Positions 49,336-58,468 of a stretch of DNA of 64,000 nucleotides are shown one piece after another. Below the pieces are notes generated by a model. It did not search any database and had not been told where the DNA came from. It saw only the letters and a list, made by a program, of their open reading frames with translations. The stretch's first letter is position 1, and each line of letters opens with the position of its first letter. Origin of the DNA: DATEGZ01 sp035279905. GTDB lineage: Bacteria; Acidobacteriota; Vicinamibacteria; Vicinamibacterales; SCN-69-37. The stretch is from positions 3,046 through 67,045 of the forward strand of contig DATEGZ010000194.1 of the NCBI GenBank assembly GCA_035279905.1, written 5' to 3'. The position numbers and the translations under genes were made by a program.

Positions 49336-50103
49336 TCACAGGAGGCGATCCAGCCCCCGCACCACGCCGACGAATTCGCTGACGCGTCGGATCGCGAGCA
49401 GCGTGCCTGCAATGTACGGCGTCGGGCCTGAGCCGCCGTCGTATTTCAGCGTGAGCCGCTCGTCCTGCTGGCCGAAGTGGATTTCGATGCCGATCGTGTA
49501 GCCGGGCAGGCGCACGGAGTGCACGCGCGAGTGGTGCACGTCCGCGCCGCGCGCCGCCGGATCGCCGACCGTTCGATCGATCGGCACTTCGATCTCCGGC
49601 GGTCGAACTTCTGACAGCCGCCACGCCAGCTCGCGGGCCGTGCCGCTCGGTGCGTCTACTTTGCCGGCGTGCGCGGTGTCGATGATCTCCCACGATGGCA
49701 GGTACCGCGCGGCCTCCACGGCGAAGCGCTGCAGCAAGGCGGCCGTGATCGCGAAGTTGCCGACCGCGACGACGCCGACACCAGCAGTTCTGGCGGCCGC
49801 GTCAATTTCCTCGAAGTCCGGACCCGTGAGCCCGGAGCTCCCGACGACCACGTGACGCCTTGCAGTCACCGCCGCCAACACGTTGGCCTTCACGACCGAC
49901 GCGCTGGTGTAGTCCACGAACACGTCGGACGGTAATTTCAGCGCTTCGTGGACGGATCCGAGGATGGTGAGATCGCCGAGCCGCTGCCCGCGGCCGCGCC
50001 TAGCCACGGCCGCGACGAGATCGAGATCCGCGGCCGTTTGGATCGCGGCGGCCAGCGGCTGGCCCACCCATCCGGTCGCGCCCGCCAGGCACACGCGGAT
50101 CAT
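49336..50103 (-). CDS. 4-hydroxy-tetrahydrodipicolinate reductase (DapB)-like protein lacking the catalytic histidine position
   Basis: A 255-residue NAD(P)-binding protein. The Rossmann motif GATGWVG is at residues 8-14 and the hallmark DAPSGTA at 150-156. In canonical DapB the stretch before DAPSGTA carries two adjacent histidines and a lysine (E-x-H-H-x-x-K-x-D). Here it reads DTAHAGKVD, so the first histidine is Ala144 while His145 and Lys148 remain. That histidine is the proposed general acid in E. coli, so activity may differ. It starts 2 bases after the upstream NmrA-like gene. Other lysine-pathway genes are absent. Confidence 0.85.
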   Translation of the reverse strand: MIRVCLAGATGWVGQPLAAAIQTAADLDLVAAVARRGRGQRLGDLTILGSVHEALKLPSDVFVDYTSASVVKANVLAAVTARRHVVVGSSGLTGPDFEEIDAAARTAGVGVVAVGNFAITAALLQRFAVEAARYLPSWEIIDTAHAGKVDAPSGTARELAWRLSEVRPPEIEVPIDRTVGDPAARGADVHHSRVHSVRLPGYTIGIEIHFGQQDERLTLKYDGGSGPTPYIAGTLLAIRRVSEFVGVVRGLDRLL

Positions 50104-50105
50104 CG

Positions 50106-51002
50106 TCACCGTTTCATTTGACTGACGTACTCTTCGACCGTGCGCGGCTTCACGCCGAACCGATCGGCGTTGTCGCGCCATTTCTGAAACGGCGCGTTGT
50201 GCGTCGCGTTGTAGTGGCCGAGGGAGATCATCCGCGCGGTCAGCTCGTTGAACGGCTTGATCACGGTCATCAGGAACGACATCATCGGCACCGGCATGTG
50301 CCGCCGCTTGCCCTGGCTGCCGAGCTGGCGCTCGACGAGCGTGACGACGTCATTGAACGACTTGTCGGACGGCCCGCCGACCTCGATGTTCTCGTTGCGA
50401 ATCTCCTCGCGCGCGAGGATCTTCACTATGTACTCGGCGACGTCTTCGACGGCTACGTAGTTGCTGACCGCGGTGCCGTCGCCAAAGATCGTCGCGACGC
50501 CATTTTTCCGGATGTCCGGCGCGATGACGAGGTCGATCCAGACGTCCATGAACGCCGTCGGCCGAACGATCACGTGCGGCACGCCGCTGCGGCGGATCGC
50601 GTCCTCGATGTACCACTTCAGCCGGAAGATATCGACGGTCTCGCCCGACGTCACGCCGCGGAACGACACGTACAGCACGCGCCGCACGCCCGTGTTCCTC
50701 GCCGCCGCCAGCAGGTTCTGGTACGCGCTGACGTCGGTCTTCATCGGGCTCGTCGGGCCCTTGCCCATGTTGTTGTTCGCGGTCGAGACGATCTGGCCGA
50801 CGCCGCGGCACGCCTCGGTGATCTTCGAGAGGTCGAGCAGATCGCCGGCCACGACCTCGGCGCCGGCCGCCTTGAGCGGCGCCAGCTTCTCGGCGGAGCG
50901 CGCGAACGCGCGCACCGGCACGCCCGCAGCGAGCAGCTTGCGCGCGATCACGCTGCCGAGCTGACCCGTGGCGCCGACCACCAGAACGCGGGATTCAGGC
51001 AT
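50106..51002 (-). CDS. NmrA-like/atypical SDR NAD(P)H-binding oxidoreductase
   Basis: A 298-residue atypical short-chain dehydrogenase. The nucleotide motif is VLVVGATGQLGSVIARKLL (residues 6-24), with the arginine-containing FARSAEKL after strand two, GAEVVAGDLLD, and IVRPTAFMDVW in the substrate region. The tyrosine-lysine catalytic pair of classical SDRs is weak here: KWYIEDAIRRSG. Family members are redox sensors or isoflavone-reductase-like enzymes. It forms a two-gene operon with the DapB-like protein. Confidence 0.88.
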   Translation of the reverse strand: MPESRVLVVGATGQLGSVIARKLLAAGVPVRAFARSAEKLAPLKAAGAEVVAGDLLDLSKITEACRGVGQIVSTANNNMGKGPTSPMKTDVSAYQNLLAAARNTGVRRVLYVSFRGVTSGETVDIFRLKWYIEDAIRRSGVPHVIVRPTAFMDVWIDLVIAPDIRKNGVATIFGDGTAVSNYVAVEDVAEYIVKILAREEIRNENIEVGGPSDKSFNDVVTLVERQLGSQGKRRHMPVPMMSFLMTVIKPFNELTARMISLGHYNATHNAPFQKWRDNADRFGVKPRTVEEYVSQMKR

Positions 51003-51057
51003 GCGCTGATTCTATGTGGAATGGCCGCGTGCGATCATTGGCCCAAGGAGTTGCCAC

Positions 51058-51825
51058 ATGTCACGTGCCCTCTCGACCGTCGCGTTCCCGGTGCTCCTCG
51101 TCGTCTCGAGTGTTCCCACCGCCGCACAGACGTTCCCGCCCGAACCGACTGCCGTCGTGGCGCAAGCGGAGGCGACGCTGCGAAAGGCGCCGGATCTCGC
51201 GCGCCTGACCGTCGCCACGGAAGTCCGCGACGGCAAAGCGGCGGAAGCACGGCGCAAGAGCGCGGAGGCGATGACCGCGGTGCAGGCGGCGATCAACGCC
51301 GTCGGGCTCGCGCCCGATGCGATTCAGACGTCCGGGTTTTCGCTCACGCCGGAGATGGAGTATTCGGGCGGCAAACCGTCGGTGAGGAACTACGTGGTGA
51401 GGAATCAGATCGACGTGCGCGTTGACGATCTCGACAAGCTCGCGGACGTGATCGACGCCGCCAACAGCCCGAAGAACGTCGCCATCACCGTCGGTAGCCC
51501 GCGCTTCGAGCTCAAAGCGCGCGAAGCGGCGGAGCTCGAGGCCGTCGGGGCGGCGGTGCGGACGGCGAGAGCGCGCGCGCAGGCCATGGCGGCCGGCGCC
51601 GGACAAACCCTCGGCCCGGTCCTCAAGATCCAGCAAGGCCAGGTGTACGTCACGTCAACCGCGCCGCCGCCGTCGACGTTCCGCACCGGCATGCCGCTCG
51701 GCGCCGGTGCACGAGCAGGCGCCGGCGACGCGAGCATGACGGAGCCGGTCCGCACAGAGACACCAATCACGCCCGGCGAGCTGGAGATTCACGCGCAGGT
51801 CACGCTGACGATTTCGATCAAGTAG
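51058..51825 (+). CDS. SIMPL (DUF541) domain secreted protein
   Basis: A 255-residue exported protein. The signal is residues 1 to about 22 (TVAFPVLLVVSSVPTAAQTF). The SIMPL domain covers most of the rest (VVAQAEATLRKAPDLARLTV, SGFSLTPEMEYS, NVAITVGSPRFELKAREAAE, AQVTLTISIK). Family members are periplasmic or outer-membrane oligomers of unclear role, several linked to oxidative stress. ATG 51058 is preferred over 51016 because AAGGAG lies seven bases upstream and the signal peptide starts there. Confidence 0.9.
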   Translation: MSRALSTVAFPVLLVVSSVPTAAQTFPPEPTAVVAQAEATLRKAPDLARLTVATEVRDGKAAEARRKSAEAMTAVQAAINAVGLAPDAIQTSGFSLTPEMEYSGGKPSVRNYVVRNQIDVRVDDLDKLADVIDAANSPKNVAITVGSPRFELKAREAAELEAVGAAVRTARARAQAMAAGAGQTLGPVLKIQQGQVYVTSTAPPPSTFRTGMPLGAGARAGAGDASMTEPVRTETPITPGELEIHAQVTLTISIK

Positions 51826-51840
51826 TCAACCGACCGCGAG

Positions 51841-53001
51841 TCACTTCTTCCCGCACGTCATCGCGTTCGCCAGCGTCCGCACGTCGCCGGCGCGCACCGC
51901 GGCCAGAAACGGCACGATCGGACACGTCGGCGGCGTCTCGCGCCGCAGCGTGGGGACGACCGACGCCCGCGACGGATCGGGCACCATCACGCCTCCGGTC
52001 CCGAACGGCACGCGGAGGAACGCGCTCGTCGCGTCGAGCGGCAGCGTCGCGACGTTGTCGTAGAACGCCTGCCATCCTCCGTTCACCTCCTTCCCGCCGG
52101 GCGCCGCGGGATTGAAGAGGTACTGCTCGACGTTGGAGAGGTAGAACAGTCGCACCACCGCGTCGTGCTCCCGGAGGTAGTCGCCGATCGCGCGGATGGC
52201 GCGCGGTCCGGCGAAGTCGCCCTGGATCGGCACGACGAGGTTGCGCGCTTCCAGATCTTTCACGACGCTGAACGACCGCTCGGTCGCGAGGAAGCTGCGC
52301 GGCGTGCCGGCCGCGTCTCGGGCCGCCATGAGCTTCGCGAAATTCGTGTTGCCCGTCGTCCGATACGCGGTGGCGTTGCTCGCGTAGTTGATCTCCGAGC
52401 CGAACTTGAAGAACACCCCGTAGACGTACGTGAGCGAGGTACGATCTTCGTCGGTGAGTGCGAAGCCATGCGTCTTCGTGAGCCGATCGAGCACCGCGTC
52501 CACGTTCTTCGAGTACCGCGCCTCGTCCGTGCTCGGCGCCGACGGAAAGGCGCGCCAGAGCGCGTCGATCGACGACTGCGGACCAACGTCCTTCGGCCGC
52601 GGCCACGAGAACAGCAGCGAGATGAAGTCCGCGCGATCCGACGACATCTCGAAGATCGCTTTGAACAGCAGATGCTGCAGCACCGCCTGACGCCGGATGT
52701 CGACGACGAACGCGATCTGCGGGCGGAGGGCGGCAATGTACGTGAAATTCTGCTCGGGCCCGACGCCGAGGTACGCCCCGCCCGCCGGGCCGTCCGCGAG
52801 AAGCTTCGCGATGTCGGCGAAATTCGGCTCGTTCGACGTGAAGTTCTCGGCGTGAAACGAACCGCCGGGTTCCGAGACCGTCGTGACGAGGCGCCAGAAC
52901 TCTTCGTCCGACAGACGATCGGGAATCGACGCGGGTGTCGAGGCGGCGAGCGCGGTCGCGACGAGGAGCGCGCCGGCGATCGCGACGCCGCGCCTGATCA
53001 T
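51841..53001 (-). CDS. secreted LIC_10091-like protein with methyltransferase-like fold
   Basis: A 386-residue exported protein. The signal is about residues 5-22 (GVAIAGALLVATALAAS). GVGPEQNFTYIAALRPQIAF followed by VDIRRQAVLQHLLFKAIFEM resembles the LIC_10091 family, which has a Rossmann methyltransferase-like fold but unknown activity. FYLSNVEQYLFNP is another family stretch. The start overlaps the VOC gene stop by TGATG. The family name is from memory and less certain than the coding call. Confidence 0.75.
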   Translation of the reverse strand: MIRRGVAIAGALLVATALAASTPASIPDRLSDEEFWRLVTTVSEPGGSFHAENFTSNEPNFADIAKLLADGPAGGAYLGVGPEQNFTYIAALRPQIAFVVDIRRQAVLQHLLFKAIFEMSSDRADFISLLFSWPRPKDVGPQSSIDALWRAFPSAPSTDEARYSKNVDAVLDRLTKTHGFALTDEDRTSLTYVYGVFFKFGSEINYASNATAYRTTGNTNFAKLMAARDAAGTPRSFLATERSFSVVKDLEARNLVVPIQGDFAGPRAIRAIGDYLREHDAVVRLFYLSNVEQYLFNPAAPGGKEVNGGWQAFYDNVATLPLDATSAFLRVPFGTGGVMVPDPSRASVVPTLRRETPPTCPIVPFLAAVRAGDVRTLANAMTCGKK

Positions 53002-53642
53002 CAGCGGAGCTCGACGCGGCCCTTCGGCCCGGCGATCGTCGCGACGAGCACGGCAACTGGCCCGCGCGTCACCGGGAGCTCGACACCCACCGCGCGCAGC
53101 ATCGCCAGCACGCGATCCGGCTCGGGATGCTCCGCGCGCAGGCCCACGAGCGTCGCGCCGGTCGCCGCCGAGGCCGAGGGATGCGCGGACGCGCCCCAAT
53201 CGATGAAGAACGGCATCAGCCCGTCGCCTGCGGACGCGTCGGCTGGATTGGTCGTGCGCCACGTGAGTAAGACACCGTCAGGGCGCCGCCGGCTTCCCGG
53301 CGTGGCGAGGCCGTACGTCACGCCCTTGGTGCGGGCGTCGGTCACGAGTTGATCGAGATTCGTGCCTTTCGCGGCCCAGGTCACGAGCCGCGGCGTCTTC
53401 AGGTCGTCGATGCCGAACGGCCGCGGCCCGTCGGGTTTGGGCTGATCGGGATCGGGCCCGATGATTTCGAGGTAGCTCGCCGGCCCCAGCGCGATGAGCG
53501 CGTTGCGCGTGCCGCGGCCCGGGTGCTGTCCGCCAGCGGACGCCCGCACGCCGACGAGCATCTCGATGCGCGCGATGCCCGCGTCCAGATCGGACACGGC
53601 AAACACGAGGTGGTCGACCTGGCGCAACACGGCCGGCGTCAT
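53001..53642 (-). CDS. VOC/glyoxalase-like domain protein
   Basis: A 213-residue protein with two beta-alpha-beta-beta-beta repeats typical of the vicinal oxygen chelate fold. Start motif: LRQVDHLVFAVSDLDAGIAR, with the metal-type histidine in DHLVFAV. The middle part is ALIALGPASYLEIIGPDPDQ, and the last part is GLRAEHPEPDRVLAMLRAVG. It matches the glyoxalase-like (PF13468-type) group. ATG 53642 is chosen; an upstream frame reaching 53714 overlaps the divergent M20 gene. Its substrate is unknown. It is the first gene of a pair with the LIC_10091-like protein. Confidence 0.85.
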   Translation of the reverse strand: MTPAVLRQVDHLVFAVSDLDAGIARIEMLVGVRASAGGQHPGRGTRNALIALGPASYLEIIGPDPDQPKPDGPRPFGIDDLKTPRLVTWAAKGTNLDQLVTDARTKGVTYGLATPGSRRRPDGVLLTWRTTNPADASAGDGLMPFFIDWGASAHPSASAATGATLVGLRAEHPEPDRVLAMLRAVGVELPVTRGPVAVLVATIAGPKGRVELR

Positions 53643-53679
53643 GCTACGTTGAGCAGCACCGACCCACACCGAGGCCGCC

Positions 53680-55086
53680 ATGAAGATTGCCACGACCGCC
53701 GCGCTCTGGCTCACGCTGCTTGCCCCCTCCCAGCCTACTCCAACGCTGGCGCCGCATCAGCAGCTCGCGCACGACATCTATAAGGAGCTGATTGAGATCA
53801 ACACGACCGACAGCGTGGGCAGCACGACGGTGGCCGCCAACGCAATGGCCGCGCGACTGCGCGCCGCCGGAATCCCGGCTGCCGACATCTTCCAGGGCGG
53901 TCCGACCCCGACAAAAGGCAATCTCGTCGCGCGATTGCGCGGGAAATCGCCGGCGCTCAAGCCGCTCCTCCTCCTCGCGCACCTCGACGTCGTCGAAGCG
54001 AAGAAGGAAGACTGGTCGCCGGATCTGGATCCGTTCAAGTTCATCGAGAAGTACGGGTTCTACTACGGACGCGGCACTTCCGATGACAAGGCGATGGCCG
54101 CGATTTTCGTCGCCAACCTCGTGCGGATGAAGCAGCAGGGCTACGTGCCCGAGCGCGACATCGTGCTCGCGCTCACGGCCGATGAGGAAGGCGGCGACAA
54201 CAACGGCGTCGTGTGGCTGCTCGCCAATCAACGCGCGCTCGTCGACGCCGCGTTCGGGTTGAATGAGGGCGGCGGCGGCCAATCCAAGGCCGGCAAGCGC
54301 CTGGCGAATCGCGTGCAGGCGAGCGAGAAGGTGTACGAAGACTTCACGCTCGCCGTCACCAACAAGGGCGGGCACAGCTCGCAGCCGCGGCCGGACAACG
54401 CGATCTACGCGCTCGCCGATGCGCTCGCGAAGATCGGCACGTTTACGTTCCCGTTCAAGCTGAACGAGGTCACGCGCGGCTACTTCGAGAAGATGGCCGG
54501 CCTCGAGCAGGGCCAGACGGCGGCGGATCTGAAAGCGATCGTCCAGCCGAATCCAGATCAGGCGGCGATCGCGCGGTTGGCTGCGTCGCCGCTCTACAAC
54601 TCCACGATGAGGACGACGTGCGTCGCGACGATGGTGAGCGCGGGTCACGCGGCAAACGCGCTGCCGCAGCGCGCGACGGCCAACGTAAACTGCCGCATTC
54701 TGCCCGGCGAGGATCCGGCCGAGGTGCAGCGCGCGCTCGAGCGCGTCATCAACGACCCGAACGTCAGCGTGACGTCCGTGAAGCCCGCGAAGCCGAGCCC
54801 GCCGTCGCCGCTCACGCCGGAGATCATGCAGACGATCACGCGCGTCACGGAAGAGATGTGGCCCGGCGTTGTGGTCGTGCCGGTCATGGGCGTCGGCGCG
54901 ACCGACGGCTTGTACTTCCGGCAGGCCGGCATTCCGATCTACGGCGTGTCCGGGCTCTTCGGCGACATGGACGACTCGCGCGCGCACGGCAAGGACGAGC
55001 GCATGGGCGTCAAGGAGTTCTATGACGGCCAGGAGTTTCTGTGGTGGGTCGTCAACGCGCTGAGTGGAGCGAAGCGCGGATCGTAA
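53680..55086 (+). CDS. secreted M20-family metallopeptidase
   Basis: A 468-residue exported di-zinc peptidase. The signal is about residues 1-20. Metal ligand motifs are LLAHLDVVEA, YGRGTSDDKAMA, ADEEGGD with the catalytic glutamate, GLNEGGG and a C-terminal histidine in RAHGKDER. The lid domain begins near LAVTNKGGHSSQPRP. The family removes N-terminal or C-terminal residues from peptides, or acts on dipeptides; the exact specificity is not visible. It is divergent from the VOC gene with a 37-base gap. Confidence 0.9.
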   Translation: MKIATTAALWLTLLAPSQPTPTLAPHQQLAHDIYKELIEINTTDSVGSTTVAANAMAARLRAAGIPAADIFQGGPTPTKGNLVARLRGKSPALKPLLLLAHLDVVEAKKEDWSPDLDPFKFIEKYGFYYGRGTSDDKAMAAIFVANLVRMKQQGYVPERDIVLALTADEEGGDNNGVVWLLANQRALVDAAFGLNEGGGGQSKAGKRLANRVQASEKVYEDFTLAVTNKGGHSSQPRPDNAIYALADALAKIGTFTFPFKLNEVTRGYFEKMAGLEQGQTAADLKAIVQPNPDQAAIARLAASPLYNSTMRTTCVATMVSAGHAANALPQRATANVNCRILPGEDPAEVQRALERVINDPNVSVTSVKPAKPSPPSPLTPEIMQTITRVTEEMWPGVVVVPVMGVGATDGLYFRQAGIPIYGVSGLFGDMDDSRAHGKDERMGVKEFYDGQEFLWWVVNALSGAKRGS

Positions 55087-55100
55087 CGACAGCACTTCGT

Positions 55101-56801
55101 ATGACGGGACGCTCTCTCGGGGTTGCCGTCGCCTTCGTTGCGCTGATTGCCGTCTGCGCGCACGCTCGCCAACTCGAAGCCATCCCGGTCCAACGCCCAG
55201 TGATGCCGACAGGAACCGGCACGATTACTGGCGTTGTGCTCGATCGTTCTGGCCTTGCCGCGTCCGGCGCCACCGTGTCACTGCAGTGGCATTCGTATCC
55301 GTCGCCGCTGTTCTCGGAAAACTATCGTCTCCGCACCGTCGTGGCAGACGCAGCCGGGCGATTTGCGTTTGCCGACGTCCCGCAGCACGCGGTTGACTTG
55401 CTGGCCTCCGTGCCAGGCGGTCCAGACGTCATCTACGGTCAGACACATCCGGGCCTTCCTGGCACGCCGATTCGGTTGCGAGCCCGCGAGCAACTTAAGG
55501 TCGTTCTGCGCATGAGCCGCGGCGCCAGCCTGGCGGGTCGTGTGATCCATCCGGACGGCGCACCGGCTCGCGCGTACAAAGTTCTGGCGTTTCGAATCAA
55601 TGGCGGCGATGACCCGTGGCTCGGAGACGTGTCAGAAACCGTCACCGACGAGCGCGGCGAGTATCGACTCACAGGGCTCACGCCCGGCCGATACAGCCTT
55701 GCGGCCGATCCGCCCCGGCCGTCGCAGGACAGGTTCGCTCCGATGCCGGTCGTGGAGATTGCCCCTGGCACGTTTGGCTACGAAGCACGGGCGTTTCCGG
55801 CGGACACCACAGACCTTTGCTTCGAGACTCCGCTCGCGCTCGCACCAGACCAGGATCGCAGCGACGTCGATCTCTTTGCGCACGTGGAGCCGGTCATGAC
55901 CGTCAACGGAATGGTCCACGATTCCGAGGGTCGTGTCGCGGCCGGAGCGAGCGTGTGGCTCACGGCCGACAGTTCGTGCCTCGGGGACCACGGCCCAGTT
56001 CAGTCGGGAACCGACGGGACGTACGCAATCACGCGCGTGGGACGCGGCGACTACGACGTGAACGCCTTCTGGAAGTCCGCCGAATCCTGGTGGGGTCGGT
56101 CGCGGCTGTCCACTGACGGCCGCACAGCGCAACCTGTTCCGGTCGCGATGACGCCGCAGCGAGGCGGATCCATCAGCGGCCACATCGAGTTCGCGGGTCG
56201 TTCCGGCACCATCGCGCCGGCGGCCGGACCCTTTTCGCTCTTTCTCGGCGCGGCACGCGACGGTGCTGTCTACGACGTCCCCGGCGTCGAGCGAACCGTT
56301 GCGGCGCCAGAGTTCAGCTACCCGAGCGTGCCCGCGGGCACGTACGTCATCAAGATAAACTCGCTCCCCGCCGGTTGGTTCATGCAGTCGGAGCTGGTCG
56401 ACGGTCGTGACGCGCTCGACTTCCCGTTCGAGATCGGATCCGGCCAACATCGTGAGGTCGTGATCACGTCGTCGAACGTGACGACGGAACTGTCAGGCAC
56501 AGTCACCGATTCACGCCGCGCGCCGAGTCTGGATCACACCGTGGTCGCCTTTCCCGCTGACGATCGGTTGTGGACGACGAGATCGCGGCGCATCCTCGTC
56601 GATCGCCCGGACAGCCAGGGCGACTACCACTTCTCAGGTTTACCCGCTGGCGAGTACATCGTCGCGTTGGCCGGGCCGGAGGTCGAAATGAGGCCACCGA
56701 CGTCGCTTCTGCGGGCGCTCCAGTCGACGGGACAACACGTGACGCTCCGTGACGGACTCAGGACGACAGTGAACCTGCGCTCGCGACGTCAGCCACCGTA
56801 G
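55101..56801 (+). CDS. secreted multi-domain carboxypeptidase-regulatory-like protein
   Basis: A 566-residue exported protein. Signal residues 5-22 (LGVAVAFVALIAVCAHA). At least four beta-sandwich units follow with the regulatory-like signature: GTITGVVLDRSGLAASGATV, ADAAGRFAFADVPQHAVDLL, TDERGEYRLTGLTPGRYSLA, SQGDYHFSGLPAGEYIVALA. No catalytic residues are visible. It starts 14 bases after the M20 peptidase stop, so co-transcription is likely. Its role is probably structural or substrate-binding. Confidence 0.8.
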   Translation: MTGRSLGVAVAFVALIAVCAHARQLEAIPVQRPVMPTGTGTITGVVLDRSGLAASGATVSLQWHSYPSPLFSENYRLRTVVADAAGRFAFADVPQHAVDLLASVPGGPDVIYGQTHPGLPGTPIRLRAREQLKVVLRMSRGASLAGRVIHPDGAPARAYKVLAFRINGGDDPWLGDVSETVTDERGEYRLTGLTPGRYSLAADPPRPSQDRFAPMPVVEIAPGTFGYEARAFPADTTDLCFETPLALAPDQDRSDVDLFAHVEPVMTVNGMVHDSEGRVAAGASVWLTADSSCLGDHGPVQSGTDGTYAITRVGRGDYDVNAFWKSAESWWGRSRLSTDGRTAQPVPVAMTPQRGGSISGHIEFAGRSGTIAPAAGPFSLFLGAARDGAVYDVPGVERTVAAPEFSYPSVPAGTYVIKINSLPAGWFMQSELVDGRDALDFPFEIGSGQHREVVITSSNVTTELSGTVTDSRRAPSLDHTVVAFPADDRLWTTRSRRILVDRPDSQGDYHFSGLPAGEYIVALAGPEVEMRPPTSLLRALQSTGQHVTLRDGLRTTVNLRSRRQPP

Positions 56802-56815
56802 CAGGTCGCGGATCG

Positions 56816-58414
56816 CTATCGGCGCCCTGGTCCATACAGCACACGCCCCGGCCGCGCAGCCGTCATCTCGCCTTTTTCAAAGACGATCTGTCCGTTAACG
56901 ATCACCTGCGCGAATCCCTCGGCGTACTGGTGCGGCTGCGTGTACGTCGCCATGTCGCGCACGGTGTCCGGATCGAACACGACAATGTCCGCCTTGAGAC
57001 CGGGGCGAAGGATGCCGCGATCGGTGAGCTTCAGCCGATTCGCGGGCAGCGACGTCATCTTGCGGATCGCGTCCTCGAGCGTGAGGTCGTGCTTCTCGCG
57101 CACGTAGACGCCGAGCACGCGCGCGAACGTGCCGTAGCTGCGCGGATGCGGATTCGCGCGGCCAAAAATCGGCACCTCGCCGTCCGACCCGATCATGGTC
57201 GCGGGATACTTCAGGATGCGCTCGAGATCCTCCTCGCTCATCGCGTGGAAAATCCCCGAGCAGCCGCCTTGCTCGACGAGCCAGAGCGTCGCCTCGGCGG
57301 CGTTGTCGACGGTGACGTCCAGCCCGCGCTGGCGCGTGAGATCCGCGAGCGTCTTGCCCGCGAGCAAGGGGTCGAACCCGCAGCTCGAGAATTGCACGTT
57401 CTTCGGATCGCCGCCGCCGCGCTCATTCTGGATCAATGACACGATCGCGGTCTTGATCCGCGCGCGCGACGCCGGGTCTTTCAGGCGCGCGAGCTGATCC
57501 GCGCGGCTGCCTTCGAGCGCCCACGACGGCAGGAGCGCGGCCGACACGCTCGTCGCCGACGCGGTGTACGGGTATTGGTCCAGCGTGACGTCCACGCCGC
57601 TGGCGCGCGCCTGGTCCACGAGCCGCAGCATCTCGACGCTCTTGCCCCAGTTCGCCGCGCCGATCGCTTTGGCGTGGCTGATGTGCGTCGCGAGCCCGCC
57701 CTCGTCGCCGATCCGAATCGTCTCCTTGACGCTGTCGAGCACCTTCGACGCCTCGTCGCGCTGATGTGACTCGTGCATGCCGCCATATCGGGCCGCAACG
57801 CGCGCGAGCTGAATGACTTCCTCAGTCGGCGTGAACGTGCCCGGCACATAGAAGAGGCCCGTGCTGAGGCCCATCGCGCCGTCTTTCATGCCCTGATCGA
57901 CGAGCGCTTCCATCTTCGCGATTTCGTCCGGGGTCGCTTTGCGATCGACGTTGCCGATCACCGCCGAGCGCACCGATCCCTGACCGATGAACGCGCCGAT
58001 GTTGATCGACTTCTTGAGCGCCTCGAGCTCGGCCAGAAATGGCGCGAGCGGCACCGGTGACGAGCCGTCAGGTCCTTCCATCACCGTGGTCACGCCCTGG
58101 CGGATGTAGTTCGGCGCCGTCGGCACCTCGGACAGGCCGCGCCGCGCGTGCGTATGGATGTCGATGAACCCGGGCGCGACGACCTGCCCGCCCGCGTCGA
58201 TCACACGCGCCGCCGGCTCGTCGATCGCCGGCGCGATCCGCGCGATCGTGTCGCCCCGCACCGCGACGTCGCCGCGATACCACGCGTTGCCCGTGCCGTC
58301 GACGATGCGGCCGTGGCGGATGAGGAGATCGTAGGGCGCCGGCTGCGCGTGCGGGACGGCGAACGAGGCGCCGGCAATGAGCGTCGTGATGACGAGGGCG
58401 GCAGGGCGTGTCAC
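56816..58414 (-). CDS. secreted D-aminoacylase-like amidohydrolase
   Basis: A 532-residue exported amidohydrolase. The signal is about residues 5-22 (ALVITTLIAGASFAVPHA). The core has VVAPGFIDIHTHARRG with the metal-binding HTH pair. Further motifs are GMHESHQRD and THISHAKAIG (metal histidines), and SDGEVPIFG near the C-terminus carrying the conserved aspartate. The N-acyl-D-amino-acid deacylase group hydrolyses N-acyl-D-amino acids or dipeptides. The start is GTG 58414. It is convergent with the regulatory-like gene at 55101. Confidence 0.9.
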   Translation of the reverse strand: MTRPAALVITTLIAGASFAVPHAQPAPYDLLIRHGRIVDGTGNAWYRGDVAVRGDTIARIAPAIDEPAARVIDAGGQVVAPGFIDIHTHARRGLSEVPTAPNYIRQGVTTVMEGPDGSSPVPLAPFLAELEALKKSINIGAFIGQGSVRSAVIGNVDRKATPDEIAKMEALVDQGMKDGAMGLSTGLFYVPGTFTPTEEVIQLARVAARYGGMHESHQRDEASKVLDSVKETIRIGDEGGLATHISHAKAIGAANWGKSVEMLRLVDQARASGVDVTLDQYPYTASATSVSAALLPSWALEGSRADQLARLKDPASRARIKTAIVSLIQNERGGGDPKNVQFSSCGFDPLLAGKTLADLTRQRGLDVTVDNAAEATLWLVEQGGCSGIFHAMSEEDLERILKYPATMIGSDGEVPIFGRANPHPRSYGTFARVLGVYVREKHDLTLEDAIRKMTSLPANRLKLTDRGILRPGLKADIVVFDPDTVRDMATYTQPHQYAEGFAQVIVNGQIVFEKGEMTAARPGRVLYGPGRR

Positions 58415-58468
58415 GAGGCCTGTTCTACGCCTTCAGGTCGCGAAAGAAAAGGGGCAGAATGTGACCTT

